A DNA stretch of 64,000 nt from Ceratopteris richardii (lineage: Eukaryota > Streptophyta > Polypodiopsida > Polypodiales > Pteridaceae): the NCBI GenBank assembly GCA_020310875.1, contig CM035423.1, positions 140,452,723-140,516,722 on the forward strand, read 5' to 3'. Within the stretch, counting starts at the first letter, position 1, and the number at the start of each line of letters is the position of its first letter. The translations under genes and the position numbers were made by a program. Below the pieces are notes generated by a model. The model was not told the DNA's origin. It searched no databases and worked only from the letters and a program-made list of their open reading frames with translations. Positions 20,590-33,009 of this stretch are shown here, piece after piece.

Positions 20590-22146
20590 AGATGTTGAAC
20601 CATCTTGTTTTTAAGATGCGATTGGAAATGCAGATTGACACAAAGTTGTGGATGAGGAGATGGCTGCACTTTATGGAAATGAAACATGGAAGTTGGTTCC
20701 ATTGTGGCAAGGAAAAAACCCATAGGTTGCAAGTGGGTTCATAAGGTAAAGCATAATCCTGATGGTAGCATAAGCAGGTATAAATCATGATTGGTAGAAA
20801 AAGGATATGCACATACATATGGCATTTATTATGAGGAAACTTTCAACCCTGTAGGTCAAATGGCTACTGTTAGAGCACTTGTTGCATTGGCTATAGCCAA
20901 AGGATGGATTTTGCATCATATGGACGTGAAGAATGCTTTCTTACATGGTTAGTTAAAGGAAGAAATATACATGGACTAGCCACAAGGAAATGAGGATACA
21001 AAGCATCCAAAATACGTTTGCAAGCTAAAAAAGGCTTTGTATGGGCTTAAATAAGCGGCTCGTGTTTGGCATGCAATGATTGTAAATTATTTAACCTACA
21101 TTGGATTTTCTACGTGTGATGTAAATCATTCATTATATGCAAGGAAGAGTGATGATGGCATCACAATGTGTCTATTTATGTTTATGAATTGATTGTAGGT
21201 GGTGGTAATGAAAAAAACAATAAAGATGTAAAGCAACTTCTTATGTAAGAATTTGACATGAGATATCTTGGCATGTTGTGCTAATTTTTGGGCATTGAGT
21301 TTATACATATAGAAATAGGTATATGGCTATCCCAGAGGTAATATGCCTTGAGTATGTTGCAAATATATGGTACGAATGCTTGTAAGTCAATTTCTATGCC
21401 ATTAGATTAGAATTTGAAGTTGGATACTACATCAGGTGAAGCATTAGAAAATACTAATATGTACATGAAATTGTGGGAAGTTTGGTACATCTCAGAATTA
21501 CAAGGCATGAACTAAGATACACTTTGGGACTTGAGTCAATTTATGAAGGTTCCTAGAAACCACATTTGGATGCTTTGAGACATACTCTACGTTATGTGAG
21601 TGGTACTTTGGATTTTGCATTTTTTAATAAAGCTGGTGCATAATTATAGGTTCATGGGTACACCAATGCAGATTGTTCTGGTAGTGTTCTAGATAGAAGA
21701 TCTACTAGTGGCTTTCTATTCTCACTTGGGAGTGCTACTGTTACATGGAGTAGTAAGTAAGAAGCAACCCACTTTTGATTTGTTGAGTACAAAGATTGAT
21801 TATAGAGGTGCTACAATGGTAGCATGTGAAGTGTCATGACTAGATATGGTGCTTGCAGATTTAGGTGTGGAAGTGCAGAAGCCTATCATCATTTATTGTG
21901 ATAATCTTAACAACATACAATTAGCACGAAACTTTGTTTTTCATGCTAGAACAAAGCATATCTAGGTACATGATCACTCCATGAGAAGGTATTAGCATGT
22001 GATATTGATCTTCTTTTTGTGAGGAAGGATGAGGAAGTTGATGATATTTTCACTGAAGCATGTTGATATTTTCACTAAAGCACTTGGAGCAGAAAAGCTA
22101 AAACATTTTTGGAAGATGCTTGGATTACAAGACATGATGTTGAGCT
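20590..22146 (+). pseudogene. Level-1 copia RT and RNase H, degraded
   Basis: RT starts near 20620 with VVDEEMAALYGNETWKLVP. LKKALYGLK-like and MDVKNAFLHG-like pieces follow near 20920-21060, and the catalytic region near 21175 is lost to shifts. RNase H remnants from 21660 include TNADCSGSVLDRRSTSGF and TKHI. The tail DIDLLFVRKDEEVDDIFTEA ends at 22060. Every block is interrupted. Confidence 0.8.
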
Positions 22147-22156
22147 TGAGGGGGAG

Positions 22157-22443
22157 TGTTGAGATACCAAGCTTAACATGCAATGATCAAGGATGACGCA
22201 TACCACTTTTCATTTCTCTTACACATAGTGGTTACTCTGATATATGTCAAGGATACTTTAGTGAGGTGTTTCTTTATGTGTTGTTCTTTATATATTTTAC
22301 TAGTTTCATTGTTGTATTAAGTCATTCTTGTATATTTTCTTTATGTAATAAAAGCAGTAGAATAAGATCATTCTTCACTACTTCAATCTATGTCTACTCC
22401 TCTCTATGTGAGAGCTCTCTTCCTTATCTCATTTCGCTTGACA
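22157..22443 (+). repeat. Right LTR of level-1 copia
   Basis: 287 bases, TGTTGAGATACC... to ...TTGACA, preceded by the polypurine tract TGAGGGGGAG and followed by the duplicated TGGTT. Confidence 0.85.
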
Positions 22444-25050
22444 TGGTTGATGATGAAAGGCAATCCAAATGCCTTAAACTTTGAGAATTTGGCCTCTATT
22501 TTGTTGCAAGAAGATCAATCTAGGAAAGACATGTCAATTATGCATGTTGTAGATAAAGCTTTCTTAGCTAATTAGAAGGGAAAAGTTAAATGGAGATCAT
22601 CTACTAGTAAGATAAAGTATGCTAATGTTGCACAATTAAAGTAGGAAGACAAAGAAGGAAAAAAACAACAAGATTAGAAATAGTTTTGCGAGTACTATAA
22701 GGAAACCAATAATGTCATAAAGCTTCCTAAACCTGCTGGAAAGGAGGCACATAATAAAGAGGCTAGAATGGTTGTTGCAAAGGACTCTACCCAGAATAGA
22801 GTTAGTTAATCTTGGTTAGAATAAAGAATGGGCATTTACTTCTCATTGGAGCTATGGCCCATCTTCTCATGAGCAATGTATATGTATAGTAGACTTGGAT
22901 GTTTGGTACTTTGATAGTGGTCCAATCAAACATATTACCACATAGCACAATTTCTTTACCTCACTCGAGCCTCGTCTATAGGGAATAATATCACATGTGA
23001 TAACAAATCCTCTTATTGTATCATGGGGGTCGAAAATATCATTCTAACTATTCATGATGGTATTTCTTTTACATTCTCAGTTGCCTTATATGTGCAAGGG
23101 ATAAAATAAATATTTCGTCAATTTCAACACTAGCCAAGGTTGTCTTAGTTGTGAAATTTGTTGATGGCAGATGCACAATCCATGATCTCTCAAATGTTGA
23201 TGTTATCATCAGTTTTGGCATTTTACATCATGTGCTATATAAGATCATATGTTATGCACAAGCTAAGAGTGATTCAACATATGACGCTCATGATTCTCAT
23301 GCTATTTCAAATGTAAAGCTTTTGCATGCATGCTTTGTTCATCTAAAGTTTGCTAGTTTGCTTTGGTTGTAGCTTGTTCATAATGATGTTTATGGTCCCA
23401 CACAAGCACGGTAATTTGATAATTAGCTAGGTTTCATAACTTTCATTGATGAATTCCAAGCATGCATGGGTTTATCCATTGAAAGCAAAGTCCAATGTGT
23501 TTATTTCCTTTAAATTGTTCTTAGTTATGCCTCAAAATTTGTTAGCATGTAAAATGAGCGTGATTTATTTTGATGGGGGGAGGGGAGGGGGTAATATGTA
23601 TTCTGAGTTTAATGCACTTCTGGTTGAATGCGAGATAAAACAAAAATGTATAATGTTGTATAAACTCAACAAAATGGATTTTTTGAGTGAAGAACAAGTG
23701 TCTCATGGACATGGGGAGGTGTAAGGTCAAAATTCAAGCTTTACCACATTCTTCTAGCTTGAGGCTGTTATGTGTGCAACATATGTAATTAACATGTGTC
23801 CCACCAAAGAAATTCATTCCATCACTCCATATGAGGCTTGACATGCTTGAAAATGCATAAAATTGGATGATAACGCAATGAAATGTATTTTTGTTGGGTA
23901 CAATTATTAAAGAAAAGGCTATCATATATATCTTCTATATACTAAATGCATTCGTTAGTCACGATGTTTTTGTGAAAGATGCAATTTAGCCCTTACTTTC
24001 ATGTACCAACAAGACATTAGTTAACGGATGTGTGTGACTCTTTGCTTCCTATTTTTACTCATGGAAAATCAAGTGTTGGTCCTAGTGAGCCAACCTTTGA
24101 GCCTTTATAGTTTTCAAATGATGATGTAGATCATTCCATTTCTAATGAAAATTTATGTGCCGCTTATTCAAAAGAAGGCTGACATAGAAGAGTCAAAAAA
24201 TATGCCTAAATGGTTGGTGTAGACTTTAAGAGATAGCAAATTAGATGCACCTTTGCCATATTGTACTCATTCAAGCCCTCATAGTGCTTTGTTTGCATCA
24301 AATTTTTATACAATGGCTATCTCTAGTCTTTGTGATGAGAATGAGCCTATTTCTTTTGATGAAGCACAAAATTTAGAAAATTGGATGGCTACTATGCAAT
24401 CAAAATATAAGGGAAATCCATTGACATTAAACACATATACAAGATGAAATGTATGCATGATGGAACAATTGATAGGTATGAGTCTAGGATTGTTTCCAAA
24501 GGTAGAGAAAAACATTGATTTTGATGAGACTTTTGCTTCTACATGCTGAGTGACCATTGTTTATAACATTTTTGCACTTCTAACTCATCATGGTTGAAAT
24601 GTACATTAGTTGGACATTAAAATTCCATGTTTGAATGGTGATTTACATGAGGAAGGATGTGTATTTCATCCCTATGGTTTAGTGCAAAAAGGGCATGAGA
24701 AAAAAGTATGGAGGTTGAAAAAGGCATTATATGGATTGAAGGGCACCAAATGCTTTGTATGAAAAGATATATATCTACTTGTTGGCACATGGATTTGAGA
24801 GTAGTCCAACTAAAAGCACCTTATATGTGAAGCATGTAGATGATGTATTGTTTCTCACTGGCCCTAACAAGAAGCATATTTTTGAATTCATCATTTGATC
24901 CATGTGATGCATCTTTCATTAATGTAAGTAGTGTGGAAAATTTCTTGCAAAAAAACTACATCTCAAAAAACTAGAATGTTTTTACTTTGCAAATGATACA
25001 AAACTTTCTTTAGAGCCTATACCCAAAAAGAATCCACTTTATAGCCTTAT
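22444..25050 (+). pseudogene. Level-0 copia gag-pol remainder, degraded
   Basis: Gag resumes in frame (MMKGNPNALNFENLASILLQ). The protease is near 22900 with YFDSGPIKHITT (Ala of DSGA is Pro), then SSYCIMGVENI. Integrase traces occur at 23370-23720 (VHNDVYGP, YFDGG-like, EFNALLVECEIKQKCI) and RT at about 24340-24890 (LKKALYGLK, KHVDDVLFLTG, where the expected YVDD reads HVDD). RNase H and the right LTR are not seen; similarity fades near 25050. Confidence 0.75.
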
Positions 25051-27094
25051 CATCCAAACTTTATATTTCTTATAGTAAGTAATCAATATGCCAAAAAAAT
25101 GAAAATATCCATCTTATTGTTTATATGAAATACCTATCTCTCTTTTGACCAAAACCATTCTTTTAGGCATATATGGAGCTATGGAATGTGTTTTAATACC
25201 ACACAAAGCCATATATGGAGCTATGGAATGTGTTCATTAAATTCAAAGCCATATATTGCCCTCTTAGATCAAAATAGGGGTTGAAAATTTTATGTGTTGG
25301 AAAACGTTCAACCATAAATTGATTTCGCTCAAGACACAATGCACCCTAGAACCTATGTTAAGTATATATACCCATGCATGCTTGGAAAACTCATATGTAA
25401 AAGTAACAGTATACAAGTAATTAATAAATGATGAACTATTACAAATTAATTGATTCCAAACAAGGCATTATTTCTATGAGTTCTTTTTTTTTTTAGTGGT
25501 ACCATAAAACATTGGGACCCAATAGAGCATATTGGTGATTATATTGATCGTTCTCACCAGAATAGCCTTTGGTACATGATTCAACAAATTCTTTTTTTAA
25601 GGATAAAAATTTGGCATGCCAAGTCCGATAACATTAGAGGTCACAAGGATATTTTCCAGTTTTCTAGAAAATAGGATTTTTTGAACTAAAAATGTAAGCA
25701 AAAATTATATTGACACTTAAGTTGATTATTCTAATAGAAATTTTTTTAAATATTTGAATTTTTTTTAAATATAGGAACAATTATATTGATGAGCATATTA
25801 ATGTCTAGAGAACCAATAAAAAAATGCAAAACCTCCCTTGCATGTTATTCTTGCCCCATGCATACATTGATCTAAGAGGACACATAGACAACACTATTTA
25901 AGGTCACCCAACACCTAAGAGGATCAACAAGCTTCCCAAGCATATCAAGGATATTCTCAAGAGTTTTAAGGAGCTTGAAATCACGTTTTCTTCTTTGAAA
26001 GCACAAGATGGTGATTTACTTCCTTTTCCTTAACATATTCCCATTTTTCTCTCACATTTCACTCATCTTTCCGTGTCTTTTGTTTGTGGTGAAGGAAACT
26101 ATGCCAGACATGACACATGATAATGTAATCCATCCACCATGTACAAAACTATGCCAGACATGACACATGATAATGTAATCCATCCACCATGTACAAATGT
26201 ATGTTCATTGTATTCATTCATTGATGAAGCAATAAGAAAGGTTAGTGGGTGAGTCAATGAAGTAGTTATCTTTGAAGATACTTTGAAACTCTAATCTAAG
26301 TGTGGTCTAGTATGAACCAGCAAGCCATGTATTTGTGATAATTTATTTCTAGAGCTCTTGTCACTTGGCTTATGGCACATTCCATAGGTTGATTCTAAGT
26401 TGAAAAAATCTCTATTTGTGATGGCTCTCATGCCACTATAGCTCATAACTTTTAAGTTTTTCATATATATGATCAACACTAATAATCAAGGACATTGTTG
26501 TCAAGAGCCAATAGAAATACCAAGCTTTCTTTGAAGATTACAATGGAGGAAAATTGGTAAAAGATGAGGAAGATTGACTCTAGGTTTTTCTACATGCTCA
26601 AACGATGTAGTTCCAAAAAGAAGAGGGAAGAAGTGAGCTTAGTAAATATATTTTTGAATTGGTTCAGCCCTTGTGGGATCAAAACAATTGTGAGTGTTAT
26701 GTTTCAAATGATCAAAAGTACATAGAGAGACCTAATGGGTTGCAACATGAGTTGGATCATTCCTACTTTTGCTTAAAACAAAGAAGTTATTTCTTTCAAG
26801 GTTGATTTATGAAAAAGGAGAAACTTATCTAGCCAAATGTCGGATTTCATTTCTAGGGAATAAATAAATCTAATCTTAAAATTTTCAATCTAGTCCAATC
26901 AACTATGATGGTAATACAATTGTATTATGTTGGTAGTGAAGTAGAATTTGATCATCTTTGATTTAAATGTCAAAGTGATATGATCAAGGTTTTTGTAAAT
27001 ATGGGTTATTCTTTGGTTACTTTGGGAATTCCAAGTTTTTAAGGTAGAGGAAAAGTCTATCTTACTCAAAAAAAAGGGGAACCATAGGATTATG
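25050..27094. other. Unassigned DNA with two local duplications
   Basis: No domain is recognised. A direct repeat of about 30 bases (ATATATGGAGCTATGGAATG) occurs at about 25166 and 25209. A 51-base unit starting AACTATGCCAGACATGAC is duplicated in tandem at about 26098-26198. Confidence 0.5.
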
Positions 27095-29210
27095 AAGTTT
27101 GATCGAACAAACTCTACAGTGTATAAGAATAAAGATCATGGATGTGCTTCTTCAGAGGAAGCAGTGGAGACTAATGGAAATAATGGAAAAGAGACATACT
27201 AGTATGGATGGTGATTATTGGAAGAGTTAAATCAAATGCCTATATCTACAATTTGGTTGCTTCTAGTTGATCATTTCTACTTGTCAATGCTATAATGTAG
27301 GAAAATTGAGAATGTGGGGAAGAGGCTATGTAAAAACTATGAGAAGGACGCATCATCCAATAAATTATACCGCATGTGGAAGTTTTATGATCTTCCAATG
27401 TGTGGCACAAATGGTGTAGCTAGCCCCATCAAGGATTCTAATGCCCTACTCACACAACTACATGCGTAAAATCTAAATATAGATGATGAGATAAAGGTTA
27501 TCTTATTGTTCTGTATGTTACCTAGATCATGGGATGCATTCTACATGGCTATTTTCAATATTATGCTAGAAGGGAAACTTATTTGCACCAACCTTTGTAG
27601 CACATTGCTAAGTGACCAACCAATAGTGTTCTCCAATCTATAGCATGACATCCAATAGTGAGAATGTGTTCAATGAACGCCTTACACTAGATGATGAGGC
27701 TATCACAAAATACTGTCATGGGAATCTCATTCACATGTTTGGCCCCTCAATTTTGGTTCCTCATTTCACCTTACATTGCATCAAGGGCGGTCCACAAACT
27801 ATGACACACACACAATTGGGGTATGGTTTGGCTTGGGAACTTGCAATAAATTGACATTGTGGGAGTTGGAGATGTCCAAATTAAGGTAATCGATGGAGCA
27901 ATCTTTACACTCAAGGAGTGTTTACGAGTATCACAACTTATGCATAATAATATGTCATTAAGTCAACTAGATGATATAGGTTACAAGATAAAATTCTATG
28001 CTCAATTATATTACCAAAAGGAGTATGAATATTTTGAGAGGCAACAGGGTGTCTATTATTTTCCGTCTATTCTTCTACAAGAATGTTCTATTGCTTATGA
28101 TTTTTGAGGTTCTTATCTTAGAGCTATGTTAGAGGGGATTGTGGCATATATCATAAAAAGGGGGTTGGAAATGTTATATTGAAAATCATATATCCTAGCA
28201 ATGTCATTTGGATTTGGGAACATTGCCAATTTGGGAATAAGTGCAAAGCTGACATAGTGCATCAATTAAAGCTGACAATGAACCCTTAGATCTAGTTATA
28301 TAGATATCAATGAACCCACTAGGTCTCATGATGGCATTGTTTTTCATTTGTCTTTGTGGTGGACGTGAAAAGGAACCTTGGCATATAATCTCAAGCCAAA
28401 GGATCATTTTTTTTAGAATTGAAGAATTTTGGTGAAGATAGAGACCGATAAAAGCTAAATGCACTTTGTTTTGATAATGGTGGATAATACTTTGTACAAG
28501 AGTCCGATGAGTACTATCAAGAGAAGGACATACAATGGGAGTTGATGTATCCATACAATCCAACACAAAACTATGTAGGAGAATAGATGAATGGAACCAT
28601 CCAAGAATACCTTATCATGCACAAGTACCAAAGCAATTTTGGGTAGAGGTGCTACTAACAATAGTGCACGTGATCAACTTGTCACCAAACAATCAAGGGA
28701 CTGAAGGTAGGCCAAAAGCTATGGATATGTCAATCTCCAAATTATGACTATATAAAAGCTTTCTTTTTGTGAGGCCTTTATGCATGAGCCAAGGCAGATT
28801 TTTTAGAAGCTTGATCTCAAGAGTAAGAAATGTATTTTCCTTGGCTATGGCACATGGAGAGTTTGGATATTATTTATGAGATCTAATATCCACAAAGGTC
28901 AACAATAGTAATGATTTGGCCTTTTGCAAGACAAAAGCTCCATTGGTAACCCTTTAGAGAAGTGGAGATAAAGTAGGTGTTTTTTAAACTTTAGCATTGC
29001 CTTGCAAAGACTATATAGATTATCATGTAGATTCCATGACCAAATTAAAAATGTTCCTGCTCCAACGAAGTGTACAACTAAAGAACTTGGTGACCCATTG
29101 AACGATGTTCCATTTTCAAACTTCTCAACGCTAGAGGCACCTATCCTATGGTGTTTAGGTAGGGTTTCATAACCTCTTTAATGGTTTATTCTCAAGGTGG
29201 AATATGCCAT
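27095..29210 (+). pseudogene. Degraded Ty1/copia element
   Basis: A weak Gag start (MKFDRTNST) is at 27095. A Gag core follows near 27350-27600 (SNALLTQLHA, DDEIKVILLFCMLP), then GAG-pre-integrase at 27859-28000 (VGVGDVQIKVIDGAIFTLKE, SLSQLDDIGYK). The integrase core is at 28450-28660 (CFDNGG, EYYQEKDIQWELMYPYNP, MNGTIQEY, KQFWVEVLL), then KLDLKSKKCIFLGYG at 28812. No RT follows. Stops are frequent. No LTRs were recognised, so this is an old fragment. Confidence 0.75.
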
Positions 29211-32022
29211 GATGATGAGTGAATGAGAGCCCCTAAGCTAGAAAAAAGTTGTGCAGGAAAAGGACCATAACATTGTTAGAATTCAGGCCTTAAACTTTAG
29301 CTCAAGGCTCAGTGGCATGGATGCCATGTGGAACTATCATTTGGAGCTTCATAAGATGGATTTGAACTAAAAAGAAGTTTCAACCACTTTCCTAAATCAT
29401 ATCTCACCAAAAAGTTAAGTGGGTAAATGGCAGATTCTTGCAAAATCTTAGGAGCACTTTTTGACAACCTACATATGTATGAAAACAAGTCATGAGTGCA
29501 AATCTACAAACTCTAATCTCTATATAGATAGTGGCTTTGAAGAAGTCTTTATTGACACCATGCACATATTAACAAATGCTATGGGCATAGTCGATGCCAT
29601 GAGATTCTTCATGAAAACAACACCAGCTAGATATGACCCATGCCACACAACAAACCCCCACAAGCACAACCATCCAAGTATCGATACAACCTAGCCTCTC
29701 TTGATATTCCATACTCTAAGGACACGTCTCACCATCCATCCCTTCCATTGACACTTCCTCCTTTGCCATCACAACCCCATTCCTTATGTCCTTTGAAACC
29801 TAATCACATGAATTCCAATCAAGTTTTGAAACCCCACCCCAAGCACTCTCATCTTCTATAGCTATCCACATCCAACAACCCGGCCTTGATTTTTGAATTT
29901 TCCCTCATAGCTCAGATCTTCTTTTACAATCCAATTTGCTCCATCTTTCTCACATTATGGAAGTGTATATAATCCATTTGCCCAATCCCCCCTTCACCTC
30001 TAGCCCCACTTTTTGGCAACACAATGCAAACATCAATTCCACTGTTCAATATCTCCATCACACATGCACCCATCACAGAGTTGATGGATATCTCACCACC
30101 TCTCAAAATTCCCCTAGCCCCTCTAAAAACTAATCCACCTCCCCTATCCCTGATTCCCCCTCCACCGCTCACCAACATGCCCACTTCCCCACCCCAAACC
30201 CCATTCCCCTACATTTAATGTTCCACACATAGTATCTATTCACATTAATCTAGTATTCTCCACAACTAGAATAGAAAATGCACTCATGCAAATGTTTTTA
30301 TGTGTGAACCAAATAACAGAAGAGTATTTCTCACTCGATCAACTCAACGAGACTCTTCATGCACATACAAATTCACTCCAAACACAAGTTAACATATTAA
30401 TAGTTGAAAATGCTTCTCTTAATGCCATGTACATAACTTTAAAAGAATTTCACATCACTCTCAAAACACACATGGAAAAACAAAGCTACAAAATGGTACA
30501 GGAATTGGAAAATCATTCATGCACACAAATGGAGTGAAATGCAAAGCTCAGTTGCAATATGGGATTACTATGCATCCACCTTATTGTAATGAAAGAAGGG
30601 AACACATGGTTCCAATGATAGAATCTTGAGAATTTTGAAGGTGCAATGGAAATGACCGCAATGGCTTTTGTGAGGCCATCTCAGTTCTAGGCCATATCGT
30701 CTAACTCCATCAAAACCATAGTTGAAGATTATGCCATATTTCTCAAAGAACATGACAAGGTCATTAAAGAACTAACAACTTTAAAAGAATCAATAGGATC
30801 CAAGGACACCTTACATACTCGATAGCACCACAAAGGGCCTCTCACCATAAACCCATGGTAACCTAGCACAATTTGTACAACAAGGAGTGGATATGTCAAA
30901 TCAAATGAAATAATCTAAGATCACTCTAGAAATGGAACATGAATGACCTGCACTCCCCCTTGACCTACCTAAAGCTAAAGAAATGGTCCAGATATCCATG
31001 GATCCCATGTATGAAGAATAGTATGAACTGCAACTGATAGTTGAAGATTGGGTTATAGATGAAGGATAAGCAGATTGAAGAGATTGGTAAGACGTACTCA
31101 ATAAGGATAGAAGTCTAGCAAGCAGCATTAGCCCTCTTTGAGGAAGCAATATGCAAATTTGGATACTTCCAACAAATAGTCCCTAGAAGATCGATAGTTA
31201 CCCATATTACCAATTGTACATGGATTTTCAGGTCATGTTACATTTTTATAGCATGAGGAGTTAGAGATACAATCTCACTTTACACCTCAGATGGCTACAC
31301 CTCCCATCATACCATCGAAGGTTTACATTTCCCCTCTAGTTCGGCTTTACTCTAGGATCAGTGGCTCTTCATTTTCCATTCATCTCTTCAAGAGTCCACT
31401 TACCTTTTTTACAATGGCATTCTGAGCATACAATGTTCCATTCATGGAGTCCAACATCTTTCAATTCTCCAGAGGATACTCTTGGATCTACATGGATATA
31501 TCACACAATTGGATCTTTCTTTGAGCCACTACTCACTTAGTAGTGTGCTTTCATGGTCCTACCAATATGTATGAAGACTTTGTACACTCCATTCACGACT
31601 AGAACATACAAATTTACTACCATGTGATTATCATTTCATGCTTCATGTTTTACATTTCATTCTTACAAGACCTAGTTCTTGGTGATAAACATCTCATGAT
31701 GGATATTTTCAAAGCTTTTGAGGTTCCCACATACCACATGGAGCCATGCTATCTATCTCGCATGGAGGTGATCTCATACAGTGAGATCTTGTTCTATTCC
31801 TATACCTTGTTGGTGACATATCTGTGGAGCATCTGCGTGATCCATCTGATGGACATCTTATGGATTACGTGGCAATCACACATGGTTGATCGCATTTGAA
31901 AGCTATGCATTTCCACATGGAGATTTTTTTTTGGTGCTTGCATTATTGCTGCTACACATGGTGGACAATACTCTCATACCCTAGCAACCTCCATACTCTA
32001 CAAAATGGCACTGTAGAGGGGA
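29210..32022. other. Low-information region, possibly the body of a non-coding LTR element
   Basis: There are short proline-rich or coiled-coil-like frames (29640-30220, 30286-30537), with no domain recognised. Because a polypurine-like tract and an LTR-like start follow at 32014-32023, this may be the internal part of a gag-poor or decayed LTR retroelement; that is an inference. Confidence 0.35.
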
Positions 32023-32389
32023 TGTTGAGAATATGAGAGTGCACCTCCATTTTTTATCTGGGAGACACTCCATTTTACATTTCCTTTCCTTTTTATATTG
32101 TATCTCATTGTATTTGGGTGCCTTGCCCATTTCTTCTACCAATGTATTCATTCTCCTTGAAGGGGGATTATCCCACATATGATGTACTTTGGAGAGCCCC
32201 CTCCAACTCTATGTAAGGAGGACCTCTCCACCACTTTGTAATTGGTTAGAAGCATGAGGAGCCTACTCCATGCTCTTGGCAAGCTCACTGTAATCCATGT
32301 GAGTTCTTGCATTTCATGTTCTACTCACTTTTGAGTCTCACACTCTTTGATTTTGTGAGTACACTCTTCTTTTCATTTTGTTTCCACAT
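32023..32389 (+). repeat. Possible 3' LTR (solo or partial)
   Basis: It begins TGTTGAGAATATGAGAG right after CTGTAGAGGGGA, a polypurine-like tract, and could end in TTTCCACA near 32389. No partner LTR was found to the left, and no target duplication was identified. It abuts the reversed copia fragment at 32400. Confidence 0.45.
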
Positions 32390-32399
32390 GTGTACTCTC

Positions 32400-32960
32400 T
32401 ATAGTACCATCCAACTTATCCTCAATAGCGAACATATAGAGTACATCATTGTTTTAAGCCATGGCCAATGACTAAATACCTTGATGTAGAAAATTGATTA
32501 TATATCAAAAGAACACTTTGTCCAACTCTACTAGACCTATAGCAAAATTTGAGGTGCTTGTACTAGCAAAATGAAACCTATACATATGTTTGACACAAGA
32601 AAATGAAATTGCCTACACAATCACTACACAATCATGGTGATAGTCAACAATGTTTTGTGTCATTATGAGACTCTGATTGGAGGGGTCTCAATGATGCCCT
32701 AGATGAAGTGATGACCTGGTCTGATACCAATTGTTGGAGTTCAAGGTCTGTTGTAGCACATAAAAAGCACAAGGAAGAAGAAGACGAATGAAGCACAAAA
32801 CAATACTCAATGTATTACCAGGTGAAAATGTACAAAGATAAGTGACTTGTTAGGGTTATAAGAACTAATTAAAATCAAGGAAAAAACCTCCACAAGAGGA
32901 AAAAAGTGCCCTAACGATCCTAAGTGTGTTCACACACATCACTATTGAAACATTTCAACA
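32400..32960 (-). mobile_element. 5' fragment of a level-0-family copia, reversed
   Basis: On the - strand it has an LTR (32960 to 32732, TGTTGAAATG... to ...CCAACA, 229 bases), a primer site TGGTATCAGACC (32729-32718, one mismatch from the initiator-Met site), then a leader and the start of Gag (DKLDGT) at about 32410. It matches 2643-3285 throughout. Everything beyond the Gag start is missing. Confidence 0.8.
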
Positions 32961-33009
32961 TTTTTCAGGTTTGTATGAGTCAACAGTAAGAATGGGCCCT
33001 AGGAAATCT

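Larger units (their letters stand above)
3825..22443 (+). mobile_element. Level-1 Ty1/copia element, split by a hAT
   Basis: The LTRs are at 3825-4198 and 22157-22443 (TGTTGAGATA... to ...GACA). The host site TGGTT is duplicated at 3820-3824 and 22444-22448. A primer site follows the left LTR and a polypurine tract (TGAGGGGGAG, 22147-22156) precedes the right LTR. The internal region runs gag, then pol, and is split in gag by the hAT at 4784-18969. All coding parts carry stops and shifts. Excluding nested DNA the element is about 4.4 kb, near the usual 4.5-5 kb of copia. Confidence 0.9.

Noticed and set aside
29640-30220. Proline-rich proteins on either strand
   Set aside because: Low-complexity C/A-rich DNA, no domain, and overlapping frames on both strands.
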